Assembly (NCBI GenBank): GCA_947490035.1
Contig: CANLGS010000005.1
Span: 1 to 24,209 of the forward strand
DNA: 24,209 nucleotides
Source: Gemmataceae bacterium
GTDB lineage: Bacteria; Planctomycetota; Planctomycetia; Gemmatales; Gemmataceae
Direction of reading: 5' to 3'
Both the position numbers and the translations under genes were made by a program. Positions 15,178 to 21,697 of this stretch are shown here, in pieces; positions within the stretch are counted from its first letter, which is position 1, and each line of letters starts with the position of its first letter. Under the pieces are notes generated by a model that worked only from the letters and a program-made list of their open reading frames with translations, did no database searches and was not told where the DNA came from.

Positions 15178-17895
15178 TTATTCCTTCACCTCGCCCGCGT
15201 CGCCTTCGACCTTCTCCTGCGCGACCTTCGCCATCGACACGATCTTGTCGCCGTCGCTCAGGTTCATCACCTTCACGCCCTGCGTGTTGCGGCCGACGAT
15301 GCGGATCGTGTCTACCTTGCTTCGCGTGACCATGCCGTCCTTCGTGATGAGCATGATCTCGTCGCCGTCCTTCACGCTGGTGATGCCGATCACCTCGCCG
15401 TTCTTGGCGGTCACCTTCACGTCCTTCACGCCAAACCCGCCGCGATTCTGGAGGCGGTAGCGCATCCCCGACGGGTCGCTCTCGCTCTCCACTTCGGCTT
15501 CGGGATCGCTCGCCTCCGGCTCGCGGCTAACTTCCGACTCGTCGCCTTCCTCCCCTTCCACTTCGTCGCCTTCTGGCGTCGCGGTGTTCACGCCGAACGG
15601 CGTGCGCTTGCCGTAACCGCTTTCGCACACCGTGAGGAGCAACCCCTCTGGGTCCGCGACCACCATCCCCACAACGATGTCGCCCTTGCGGAGCTTGATG
15701 CCCCTCACCCCGCGACCGGTGCGGCCGATGGCGCGGGCGTTCGACTCGCGGAAGCGGATCGCCATCCCCTTCTGCGTACTCAGAATGATCTCGTCGCCCG
15801 GCTTGGTGAGCGCGACGTTGATGAGTTCGTCGCCCTCGTCGAGCGTGAGGCCGATGACGCCGCCGGCGCGGACGTTGCTGTACGCCATCAGGTCGGTCTT
15901 CTTCACCGTGCCCTGGCGCGTCGCCATCAGCAGGTGGGAACCCTCGGCGAACTCGCGCACCGGCACGATGCTCGTGATCTTCTCGTTCTCCGCGAGCGAC
16001 AGCACGTTCGCGATGCTGCGGCCCGCGTTCGTGCGCGCCGCCTGCGGAATCCTGTACACCTTCAGCCAGTACATGCGCCCGGTGTTCGCGAAGCACAGGA
16101 GGTACGCCTTCGTCGATGCGACGAAGAAGTGCTCGATGAAGTCGTTGTCGCGCAACCCGCCCTGCACGCCCTTCCCGCCGCGGTGCTGGACGCGGTACTC
16201 GGTCAACGGCATCCGCTTCACGAACCCCTCGTGCGTGATCGTGACGACGTTCGGTTCGTCCACGATCAGGTCTTCCATCTCCACGTCGCCGTCGCCCTCG
16301 GCGATCTCGGTGCGGCGGGCGTCGCCGTACTTCGCGCCCATCTTCTCCAGGTCTTCGCGAATCACCGTGTGGATGTTCGCGTCGTCCGAGAGCAGCGTTT
16401 CGTAGCCGCGAATCAGGTCGCGGAGCTGCATATACTCCTTCAGGATTTCGTCGCTTTCGAGCGCCGCGAGTTGACCGAGCCGGAGGTTCACAACCGCTTC
16501 CGCCTGCTGCTCCGTCATCTTGTATTCGGCCACGGTGCCTAGTTCGCGCTGGAGCGCGGTGAAGGCCGTCTCGCCGAGCGCGCGTTCCATCAAGACGGCG
16601 GGGACGAGTAGCCCTTGCAGCCGTTCCTTCGCTTGGGTGCGGTTGGACGACGTGCGGCAAATCTTGATGACGTTCTCGATGTCCGCGATGGCGATGAGTT
16701 GCCCTTCGAGCACGTGCCCGCGCTTCTTCGCCTCGCGCAGCATGAACTCCGTCCGCCGCCGGATGACGTGAACGCGGTGGTCGAGGAACTTCTGGAGCAT
16801 CTCCTTGATCGTGAGTTCGCGCGGGCGGCCGTCCACCAGCGCGAGCATGATGATGCTGACCGTTTTCTGGAGCTTCGAGAACTGGTACAGTTGGTTCAGG
16901 ATGAGGTGCGGGTCGCCCTTGTTCGTTAGCTCGATGACGAGCCGCACCGGTTCGCCGTTGCGCGCGCTCGACTCGTCGCGAATGCCGCGGACGTTGAGGA
17001 TGCGCTCGTCCTTGATGAGTTGACTGATCTCTTCGTGCAGCGCGTTCCGCGTCACCTGGAACGGGACTTCGCGGATGACGATGAACGGCGTCTTGCTCTT
17101 GCCCTCTTCGACGATGTCGGCGCGGGCGCGGAGCGTGATCTTGCCGACCCCGTCCCGGTAGGCGTTGATGATCCCCTGCCGGCCCATGATGATGCCGCCG
17201 GTCGGGAAGTCCGGGCCGGGGATGATCTGGATAATGTCTCCGAGCGTCGCGTCCGGTTCGTCGATGAGTTTGATCAGCGCCTGGCACACTTCGCGCAGGT
17301 TGTGCGGCGGGATGTGCGTCGCCATGCCGACCGCGATGCCGTCGGACCCGTTCACGAGCAGGTTCGGGAATTTGCCCGGCAGCACGAGCGGTTCGCGGTA
17401 CTTGCCGTCGTAGTTGTCGATGAAATCGACGGTGTCGCGTTCGAGGTCTTCGAGCAGTTCGCCCGCGGCCGGCGTGAGCCGCGCTTCGGTGTAACGGTGC
17501 GCGGCGGGCGGAAGGCCGGCGATGCTCCCGAAGTTCCCCTGCCCGTGAACGAGCCGGTAGCGCAAGTTCCAGTCCTGCGCCATTCGCACGAGCGAGTCGT
17601 AGATGCTGGCGTCGCCGTGCGGGTGGTACCGCTTCATCGTCTCGCCGATGATACCGGCGCACTTGCTCGTGGACGAAGACGGCCCGAGGCCGAGGTCGTT
17701 CATCGCCACCAGAATGCGCCGCTGACTCGGCTTCAGCCCGTCGCGCACGTCCGGCAAGGCGCGGCTGATGATGACCGACTGTGCGTAGGTGAGGTAGCTG
17801 TCGCGCAGTTCGTCTACGATGTCGAGCGGGTTGACGACGGCGAGTGGGGCGGGCGGTTCGTCGGGATCGGTCGGGGGTGTTTTGGCGGTGGCCAA
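15178..17895 (-). CDS. gyrA: DNA gyrase subunit A
   Basis: GyrA is the DNA cleavage/rejoining subunit of gyrase, which with GyrB introduces negative supercoils. At 905 residues it is near normal length. Key features are [11 protein letters not shown] (quinolone-determining region, A96 and D100 matching E. coli 83 and 87), catalytic Y135 in HRYTEARL, and a GyrA box QHRGGKG (570-576), which marks gyrase rather than topoisomerase IV. The C-terminal wrapping domain has an unusual acidic insert of about 39 residues (about 772-810), just before RYRLQNRGG. The gene starts with TTG; AAGGAG 6 nt upstream supports this. No gyrB is adjacent. The intergenic region shared with the divergent secreted-protein gene should hold both promoters; only weak candidates are visible there. 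Confidence 0.97.
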   Translation of the reverse strand: MATAKTPPTDPDEPPAPLAVVNPLDIVDELRDSYLTYAQSVIISRALPDVRDGLKPSQRRILVAMNDLGLGPSSSTSKCAGIIGETMKRYHPHGDASIYDSLVRMAQDWNLRYRLVHGQGNFGSIAGLPPAAHRYTEARLTPAAGELLEDLERDTVDFIDNYDGKYREPLVLPGKFPNLLVNGSDGIAVGMATHIPPHNLREVCQALIKLIDEPDATLGDIIQIIPGPDFPTGGIIMGRQGIINAYRDGVGKITLRARADIVEEGKSKTPFIVIREVPFQVTRNALHEEISQLIKDERILNVRGIRDESSARNGEPVRLVIELTNKGDPHLILNQLYQFSKLQKTVSIIMLALVDGRPRELTIKEMLQKFLDHRVHVIRRRTEFMLREAKKRGHVLEGQLIAIADIENVIKICRTSSNRTQAKERLQGLLVPAVLMERALGETAFTALQRELGTVAEYKMTEQQAEAVVNLRLGQLAALESDEILKEYMQLRDLIRGYETLLSDDANIHTVIREDLEKMGAKYGDARRTEIAEGDGDVEMEDLIVDEPNVVTITHEGFVKRMPLTEYRVQHRGGKGVQGGLRDNDFIEHFFVASTKAYLLCFANTGRMYWLKVYRIPQAARTNAGRSIANVLSLAENEKITSIVPVREFAEGSHLLMATRQGTVKKTDLMAYSNVRAGGVIGLTLDEGDELINVALTKPGDEIILSTQKGMAIRFRESNARAIGRTGRGVRGIKLRKGDIVVGMVVADPEGLLLTVCESGYGKRTPFGVNTATPEGDEVEGEEGDESEVSREPEASDPEAEVESESDPSGMRYRLQNRGGFGVKDVKVTAKNGEVIGITSVKDGDEIMLITKDGMVTRSKVDTIRIVGRNTQGVKVMNLSDGDKIVSMAKVAQEKVEGDAGEVKE

Positions 17896-17901
17896 AGAAG
17901 G

Positions 17902-17907
17902 CTCCTT
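17902..17907 (-). promoter_or_regulatory. Ribosome binding site fixing the TTG start of gyrA
   Basis: Minus-strand AAGGAG lies 6 nt before the TTG at 17895. No ATG or GTG nearby in frame has a comparable site, and the product begins [15 protein letters not shown] before conserved GyrA sequence. Confidence 0.7.
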
Positions 17908-18119
17908 CGAGTGCGCTCCGCGCGGCCGAAATGACGGCGTTTCCGTGACGATTGATGTTCCGCGAAGAACTGTGTTATTTTAGAGGAAACGGGCCTTCCG
18001 AACCAGCACAGTAGCCGCGTGACGGGGAGTTTTCCCGTTGCCCGAAGTTCAATCTGGGTAGACTGTTCGGACAAGCCCCGAACATTGCGCCGCGAAACCT
18101 TCTCCTGCCAGGATGTGTC

Positions 18120-18731
18120 ATGCGTTCAATCGTGCTATTTGCGGCTGTGTTGGGGTTGGGGTGGGGCGGTGCCGTCGCTGCCCAACCGACTCCAAAAGAC
18201 CCGCCGAAGGACGCGAAGGCGAGCGCCGCGGCGGAGTTGACCCGCACGAAGGCGCTCAAGACGAAGGTGAGTGGAGCCTTCACGAACGCGCGGCTTGGCG
18301 ACATCCTGAAGGAGTTCGCGGCGCAGGCCGACATGCGGTCGGATATGCTGGTGATGTGGGCATACGGTCCCAATTTCCCTTACGCGCAGAAGGTGACTTA
18401 CGCCTGCAAGGACAAGACGATTGAGGCCGCGCTCGACGAACTGCTGACGAAGGCCGGCGGCGGGTTGGGTTACGTCGTCGTGTCGAAGGACGGCGACAAG
18501 TACGACGGCTGGGTGCAGTTGAACACGACCGGCGAACGCGGCAGCGAGCGCCCCGCCGCGACCGAAGAGGAAGAGACGACCGCGGGCGAGCGGCTGGCGC
18601 TGGCGAAGAAGCTGATCGACGGCGGCAAGCCGGACTCGGCCAAGCCGCTGCTGATGCTGATCGTTGTGAAGTACCCGACAACGAAAGCCGCGACCGAAGC
18701 GAAACAGTTGCTGGAGAAGATCGGGAAGTGA
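18120..18731 (+). CDS. Secreted protein with STN-like and TPR-like regions
   Basis: A 203-residue exported protein. The signal peptide ends near GAVAAQP (about residue 22), and AGGA lies 7 nt before the ATG. Residues about 55-135 (ARLGDILKEFAAQADMRSDM ... KTIEAALDELLTKAGGGLGY) have the pattern of a secretin/TonB short N-terminal domain: a helix, a strand, then a second helix and a hairpin. The large VWA protein at the left edge carries a similar region. The C-terminal 50 residues (GERLALAKKLIDGGKPDSAK) look like a TPR-type helical pair. It could act in an envelope complex, perhaps binding a secretin-like partner; this is inference. It is divergent from gyrA and followed by a hairpin repeat. 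Confidence 0.8.
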   Translation: MRSIVLFAAVLGLGWGGAVAAQPTPKDPPKDAKASAAAELTRTKALKTKVSGAFTNARLGDILKEFAAQADMRSDMLVMWAYGPNFPYAQKVTYACKDKTIEAALDELLTKAGGGLGYVVVSKDGDKYDGWVQLNTTGERGSERPAATEEEETTAGERLALAKKLIDGGKPDSAKPLLMLIVVKYPTTKAATEAKQLLEKIGK

Positions 18732-18746
18732 AGGATTTTTGTGTTC

Positions 18747-18814
18747 GTGGCACAGGTTTCCAACCTGTGTGCCTTTCGACTCCAGAGGAAACACAGGGTG
18801 GAAGCCTGTGCCAC
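18747..18814. repeat. 68-bp inverted repeat with GTGGCACAG core
   Basis: The arms begin GTGGCACAGG at both ends and pair over about 27 bp with a few mismatches. Each arm contains its own palindrome (CACAGGTTTCCAACCTGTG on the left). It shares the GTGGCACAG core with the inner arms of the element at 11610-11755. It lies between the secreted-protein stop and the aat start, and could act as a terminator for the former. Confidence 0.8.
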
Positions 18815-18837
18815 AAAGCCAAAAGAGGACCGCACCC

Positions 18838-19551
18838 GTGAGCGGCATCTGGGGGAGTCGCGACGTGCCGTGGATTCCGCCCGAACTGGCGGAACCGGAC
18901 GGCTTCGTCGGCGTGGGCGGCGACCTGAAGCCGCCGACGCTGCTCCGCGCCTACGCCGACGGCGTGTTCCCGTGGTTCAACGAGGGCGACCCGATCCTGT
19001 GGTGGTCGCCGGACCCGCGCGGCGTGATCGAACTTCACACCGACACCGGCACGCCCGGCTACGGCGGGTTGCACGTCTCGCGGCGGCTCGCGCGCACGAT
19101 CCGCTCGGGCCGGTTCCGCGTCACGGTGAACCAGTGCTTCGAGACGGTGATGCGGTCGTGCGGCGACTGCCGGCCGGAGGGCACGTGGGTGACGAGCGAC
19201 ATGCTCGCGGGGTATTGCGAACTGCACCGCCTGGGCCACGCGCACAGCCTGGAGACGTGGATCAAGGCCGACGAGGAAGGCCCGGACGTGTGGGAACTGG
19301 CGGGCGGCACCTACGGCGTGTGCATCGGCGGCTTGTTCGCGGCGGAGTCGATGTTCTACCGCGTCACGGACGGCTCGAAAGTCGCGCTGGCTGCGCTGGT
19401 GCAGCGTCTCCGCGAACGCGGCTTCGCGCTGCTCGACGTGCAGATGAAGACGGAACACACAACCACAATGGGCGCAAGCGAAGTGTCGCGCAAGGACTAC
19501 CTGAGGCGTCTGCGGAAGGCGATCGCGATGACCGGCGTGAGCTTCGCGTGA
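18838..19551 (+). CDS. aat: Leucyl/phenylalanyl-tRNA--protein transferase
   Basis: Aat transfers Leu or Phe from aminoacyl-tRNA to proteins with N-terminal Arg or Lys, marking them for ClpS/ClpAP degradation (N-degron pathway, cytoplasm). The 237-residue product carries family signatures: PDGFVGVGGDLKPPTLLRAY, DGVFPWF, ILWWSPDPRG, and GGTYGVCIGGLFAAESMFYR. The start is taken as GTG 18838, with GAGGA 8 nt upstream. The frame stays open back to 18739, but that stretch is the intergenic repeat (it would read TGWKPVPQ) and should not be annotated as protein. The gene ends 7 nt from the convergent toxin gene. Confidence 0.93.
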   Translation: MSGIWGSRDVPWIPPELAEPDGFVGVGGDLKPPTLLRAYADGVFPWFNEGDPILWWSPDPRGVIELHTDTGTPGYGGLHVSRRLARTIRSGRFRVTVNQCFETVMRSCGDCRPEGTWVTSDMLAGYCELHRLGHAHSLETWIKADEEGPDVWELAGGTYGVCIGGLFAAESMFYRVTDGSKVALAALVQRLRERGFALLDVQMKTEHTTTMGASEVSRKDYLRRLRKAIAMTGVSFA

Positions 19552-19558
19552 GTGCGGG

Positions 19559-19855
19559 TCAGGCGCGGTCTTGCCAGTATCCCGGTTCGCGGCTCGCGTG
19601 AGCGACAGCCACGACCAACACATCGCCGGATGTCTCCACGCGATAGATGATGGTGTAAGGGTAACGGCGTAATCCCGCTTCGCGGAATTCGTCGTCGTAC
19701 CAACCGAACCGGTCCGGTTGAGCGGCAATCATTGCGACAACCCGGTCCACTTCAGCGACGAACCGCCGCGCGGCCGACTGACTCCGCTGTTGATACCACG
19801 CGATGGCCGCTTGATATTCGCGTTGCGCGTCGGGGTGGAGGGCGACGTTAGCCAT
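19559..19855 (-). CDS. ParE/RelE-superfamily toxin
   Basis: A 98-residue basic protein beginning MANVALHPDAQREYQAAIAW. It has the ParE/RelE arrangement: an N-terminal strand, two helices (AAIAWYQQRSQSAARRFVAE), then RFGWYDDEFREAGLRRYPY and IIYRVETSGDVLVVAVAHAS. ParE-type members poison gyrase and RelE-type members cleave mRNA on the ribosome; sequence alone does not settle which applies. The start at ATG 19855 overlaps the antitoxin stop by 8 nt (ATGGCTAA), the usual coupling of a toxin behind its antitoxin. An in-frame GTG at 19867 would add four residues. The pair is transcribed toward aat. Confidence 0.87.
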   Translation of the reverse strand: MANVALHPDAQREYQAAIAWYQQRSQSAARRFVAEVDRVVAMIAAQPDRFGWYDDEFREAGLRRYPYTIIYRVETSGDVLVVAVAHASREPGYWQDRA

Positions 19856-20096
19856 TCGCCGGCTCACCGGCGTCGAGTTGTGCCTGAACCTGCCGCCGCA
19901 CTTCGTCCCACGGAACCGGCTTCACTTGCCCGGAATCGACCTCAGCCGTGCGCCGACGAAGTTCCGAAGCCCAAGCAGGGTGCAGTTCGCTCGGTTGCGT
20001 TGTGAGCGACGCCGCGAGCAGTTCGGTGAGTTCCGCGCGCTCCGGTTCGGACAACGCGAGCGCGGCGTCCAGAATTTCTGCAACTGTTTGTGACAT
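19848..20096 (-). CDS. Addiction-module antitoxin (PF09720 / TIGR02574 type)
   Basis: An 82-residue acidic protein, MSQTVAEILDAALALSEPER onward, ending VKPVPWDEVRRQVQAQLDAG. The 'LSEPERAELTELL' helix and the C-terminal 'PWDEV' are typical of the short antitoxins paired with ParE/RelE-like toxins. It should neutralise the toxin encoded directly downstream. A start at ATG 20096 with GAGG 7 nt upstream is preferred over extension to 20330, which runs through the HicB-like gene. Two CTCGAA repeats upstream may be its autoregulatory operator. Confidence 0.85.
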   Translation of the reverse strand: MSQTVAEILDAALALSEPERAELTELLAASLTTQPSELHPAWASELRRRTAEVDSGQVKPVPWDEVRRQVQAQLDAGEPANG

Positions 20097-20104
20097 GGAG
20101 TGGC

Positions 20105-20122
20105 CTCGAACAAATACTCGAA
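20105..20122 (-). promoter_or_regulatory. Putative operator of the ParE toxin-antitoxin operon
   Basis: Two CTCGAA hexamers (20105-20110 and 20117-20122) are 12 bp apart, about one helical turn, immediately before the antitoxin ribosome binding site. The 41-nt gap after the HicB-like gene is AT-rich compared with its surroundings. Regulation is inferred from position only. Confidence 0.3.
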
Positions 20123-20137
20123 TATGTCCAGATGGTA

Positions 20138-20302
20138 TCACAAGGTCTGAAGCCAGCCAATCACGACTTCGTGCTGCAAGTCCGCGAGGTGTTCGAGCAA
20201 GTCGGCCTGCGTTTCGCCCTGCGTCCAGTAGTCGGGGTAGTCTTGCAGGTAGCCGAGCCAAGCGTCGTCTTCCTGCCAGTAAACGTATTTGATCGTTCGC
20301 AT
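20138..20302 (-). CDS. HicB-like mini-antitoxin without DNA-binding domain
   Basis: A 54-residue protein: MRTIKYVYWQEDDAWLGYLQ, then DYPDYWTQGETQADLLEHLA. 'YWQ-D--WLGYL-DYPDYWTQGET--DL' is the hallmark of short HicB-family antitoxins. Only the partly degraded RNase-H-like fold is present; the C-terminal ribbon-helix-helix or HTH of long HicB proteins is absent. GGAGG 8 nt upstream supports the ATG at 20302. No HicA-like toxin (short dsRNA-binding-like protein with a catalytic His) is adjacent. The gene directly upstream is VapD-like, 32 nt away, so HicB may serve as its partner, or it is an orphan. Confidence 0.78.
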   Translation of the reverse strand: MRTIKYVYWQEDDAWLGYLQDYPDYWTQGETQADLLEHLADLQHEVVIGWLQTL

Positions 20303-20334
20303 CGTGAGCGCCTCCGAAGTGTCTCGCCAAACCA

Positions 20335-20643
20335 TCACTCTTGCTCGCCGCCGGTCATGCCGGCGACGCGCTGAACGACGGGCATGAGGTCGTTCAGTTC
20401 CTCGATGCGCAGCATTCGGATGTCGCGAACGGACGCCGCGAACCACGGCAGTTGCGTCGTGAGGTCGATCACCGCGACCATTACCATTACCGTTGCCGCC
20501 GTGACCGCGGGACTGCCGAAGTACACGCTGCCCTGCTGCCACTGGAACTGATGCCGCTCCAGCACGCGACGGATTTCGAGGTAAGTGTTGTTGTACGGGT
20601 CACCGAAGTGAATCTGGGTTCTCTTTTGGAGGAGGGGGATCAC
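20335..20643 (-). CDS. VapD-like endoribonuclease with abnormal N-terminus
   Basis: VapD proteins are small Cas2-like ribonucleases that act as toxins. Most of the fold is clear: PYNNTYLEIRRVLERHQFQW, QQGSVYFG, then LPWFAASVRDIRMLRIEELN and DLMPVV. What is missing is the usual N-terminal strand (M-Y/K-AI-FDLDT-type, with a conserved Asp); here the frame instead reads MIPLLQKRTQIHFGD. The best start in frame is GTG 20643, with GGAG 9 nt upstream (102 residues); TTG 20658 is possible. The upstream 76-residue ORF ends in another frame at the point where VapD similarity begins. I infer that recombination removed the true 5' end, so the protein may be inactive. Confidence 0.65.
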   Translation of the reverse strand: MIPLLQKRTQIHFGDPYNNTYLEIRRVLERHQFQWQQGSVYFGSPAVTAATVMVMVAVIDLTTQLPWFAASVRDIRMLRIEELNDLMPVVQRVAGMTGGEQE

Positions 20644-20830
20644 TGTAATCGTCTCCAAGGGCGAGATCGAATGGGATGTCTATAATCCATCCGTTCGCTT
20701 TTGCTATCGCGATATCCTTTGCAAACCCTATCTTGAATTCCTCTACTCCTGGCCCCTCTTCAGTAACCTCTACGCCATTGAGCATCTGATCCATTATGCG
20801 ATACATTTGTTGACTTGAGATCGCGGACAT
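20600..20830 (-). CDS. 76-residue protein of unknown function
   Basis: Begins MSAISSQQMYRIMDQMLNGV with GGAG 7 nt before the ATG at 20830 and ends with a Pro-rich tail. It has a plausible globular core (VEEFKIGFAKDIAIAKANGW, IIDIPFDLAL). I do not recognise it. The frame extends upstream to a TTG overlapping the HNH stop, but the first 33 codons look non-coding. Its last 14 codons overlap vapD in another frame, and its TGA falls within vapD-like sequence, suggesting that its present C-terminus was made by a junction. It could be a small companion of the HNH nuclease; that is speculation. Confidence 0.45.
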   Translation of the reverse strand: MSAISSQQMYRIMDQMLNGVEVTEEGPGVEEFKIGFAKDIAIAKANGWIIDIPFDLALGDDYSDPPPPKENPDSLR

Positions 20831-20925
20831 TCCTCTTCTCCACGTTAGTTGCGCTGATTGCTGCTTTCCCTTGTTAACGAACTTGTTCCAGACCTCAGCA
20901 CGGTTTTGAAGGCCACAGCCCTTTG

Positions 20926-21618
20926 TCAATCAGTTGCCCGTTTATCCATTGCAGCTTTTAGTTCTTCGACGGAGAGGGGTGGGTCACTCGTGTGGAGCAT
21001 GGCGTGGCAATTAGGGCATACGGGAACGAGATCCTTTTCTGGGTTAAGTTGGTAGTCACCACGGCAGGCAGCCAAGGGTTTCTTGTGATGGACGTGGATG
21101 AACCCCTCACCAATTTCACCGTAGCGCTCCTCAAAGTTCATCTCGCAGACAGCGCACAGCACTCCATGTTTGCGGAGACACGCCGAGCGTGCTGCCGGAT
21201 CGCGCTCGTACACGCTAACGAGGACACGGCGAACCGCTCCTTCTTCATAGGTGCGCGTTTCCGCGAGCGTCTCAGGATGATTGGCCTCTGGCGGCACGGG
21301 CTTTCGTATGGCGTGCTTCGGCAGGGCATCAACACGACGCTGCGCTTCCGCTAACTCTGAAGGTGTAAACAGAGTTCTGAATCGCTCCTCCAGAACGCGA
21401 TGTTCAATTGCGAGGTCAGGGCGTCCGGCATCGACAAGTCTCTGAAAGCCCGCCTGAGCTGTGCCACCCCGTTGGGGGACAAGCATCCGTTTCGCCGTTA
21501 CGAGTCCGCCTTTCTGTCGAAGAGAGCGGATGAAGTAGTTTGCCCAGTAATCCACCTGTTTACCTGCAAGGTAGTAGGCTTCCTCCATCACGCGATCGAA
21601 TTGTTTCTCAAGCGTCAT
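20926..21618 (-). CDS. HNH endonuclease (predicted restriction-type)
   Basis: A 230-residue protein with an N-terminal helical domain (EEAYYLAGKQVDYWANYFIR ... LVDAGRPDLAIEHRVLEE) and a C-terminal HNH nuclease. The HNH core has CAVC, then FIHVHHKKPLA with H175 and H177-H178, KDLVPVCPNCHAMLH with the second Cys pair, and the last His for metal binding. This two-part layout is shared by many HNH proteins annotated as possible McrA-like restriction enzymes; it probably cuts foreign or modified DNA. AGGAGG 8 nt upstream fixes the ATG at 21618. Base composition is lower in GC than in flanking genes, pointing to recent acquisition. There is no methyltransferase nearby, which fits modification-dependent rather than classical restriction. 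Confidence 0.88.
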   Translation of the reverse strand: MTLEKQFDRVMEEAYYLAGKQVDYWANYFIRSLRQKGGLVTAKRMLVPQRGGTAQAGFQRLVDAGRPDLAIEHRVLEERFRTLFTPSELAEAQRRVDALPKHAIRKPVPPEANHPETLAETRTYEEGAVRRVLVSVYERDPAARSACLRKHGVLCAVCEMNFEERYGEIGEGFIHVHHKKPLAACRGDYQLNPEKDLVPVCPNCHAMLHTSDPPLSVEELKAAMDKRATD

Positions 21619-21697
21619 TACCGTGGCCTCCTCACTCAGGATGAGAGTGACCGGTGTTGCGAGTTCCTACCACCGCGCCGAATCACGGCACTCAACG

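Noticed and set aside
15124..16542. 472-codon frame antisense to gyrA
   Set aside because: gyrA is unambiguous on the other strand; this frame has low-complexity composition only.
17896..18119. Promoters for gyrA and the divergent secreted-protein gene
   Set aside because: TAAAAT-like and TAGACT-like boxes exist on the two strands, but no well-spaced -35 partners were visible, so none is called.
19848..20330. 160-codon version of the addiction-module antitoxin
   Set aside because: It runs through the HicB-like gene in another frame; similarity to the antitoxin family begins at the ATG at 20096.
20138..20542. 134-codon version of the HicB-like protein
   Set aside because: The extension is a shifted reading of vapD; the HicB match begins exactly at the ATG at 20302 with a good ribosome binding site.
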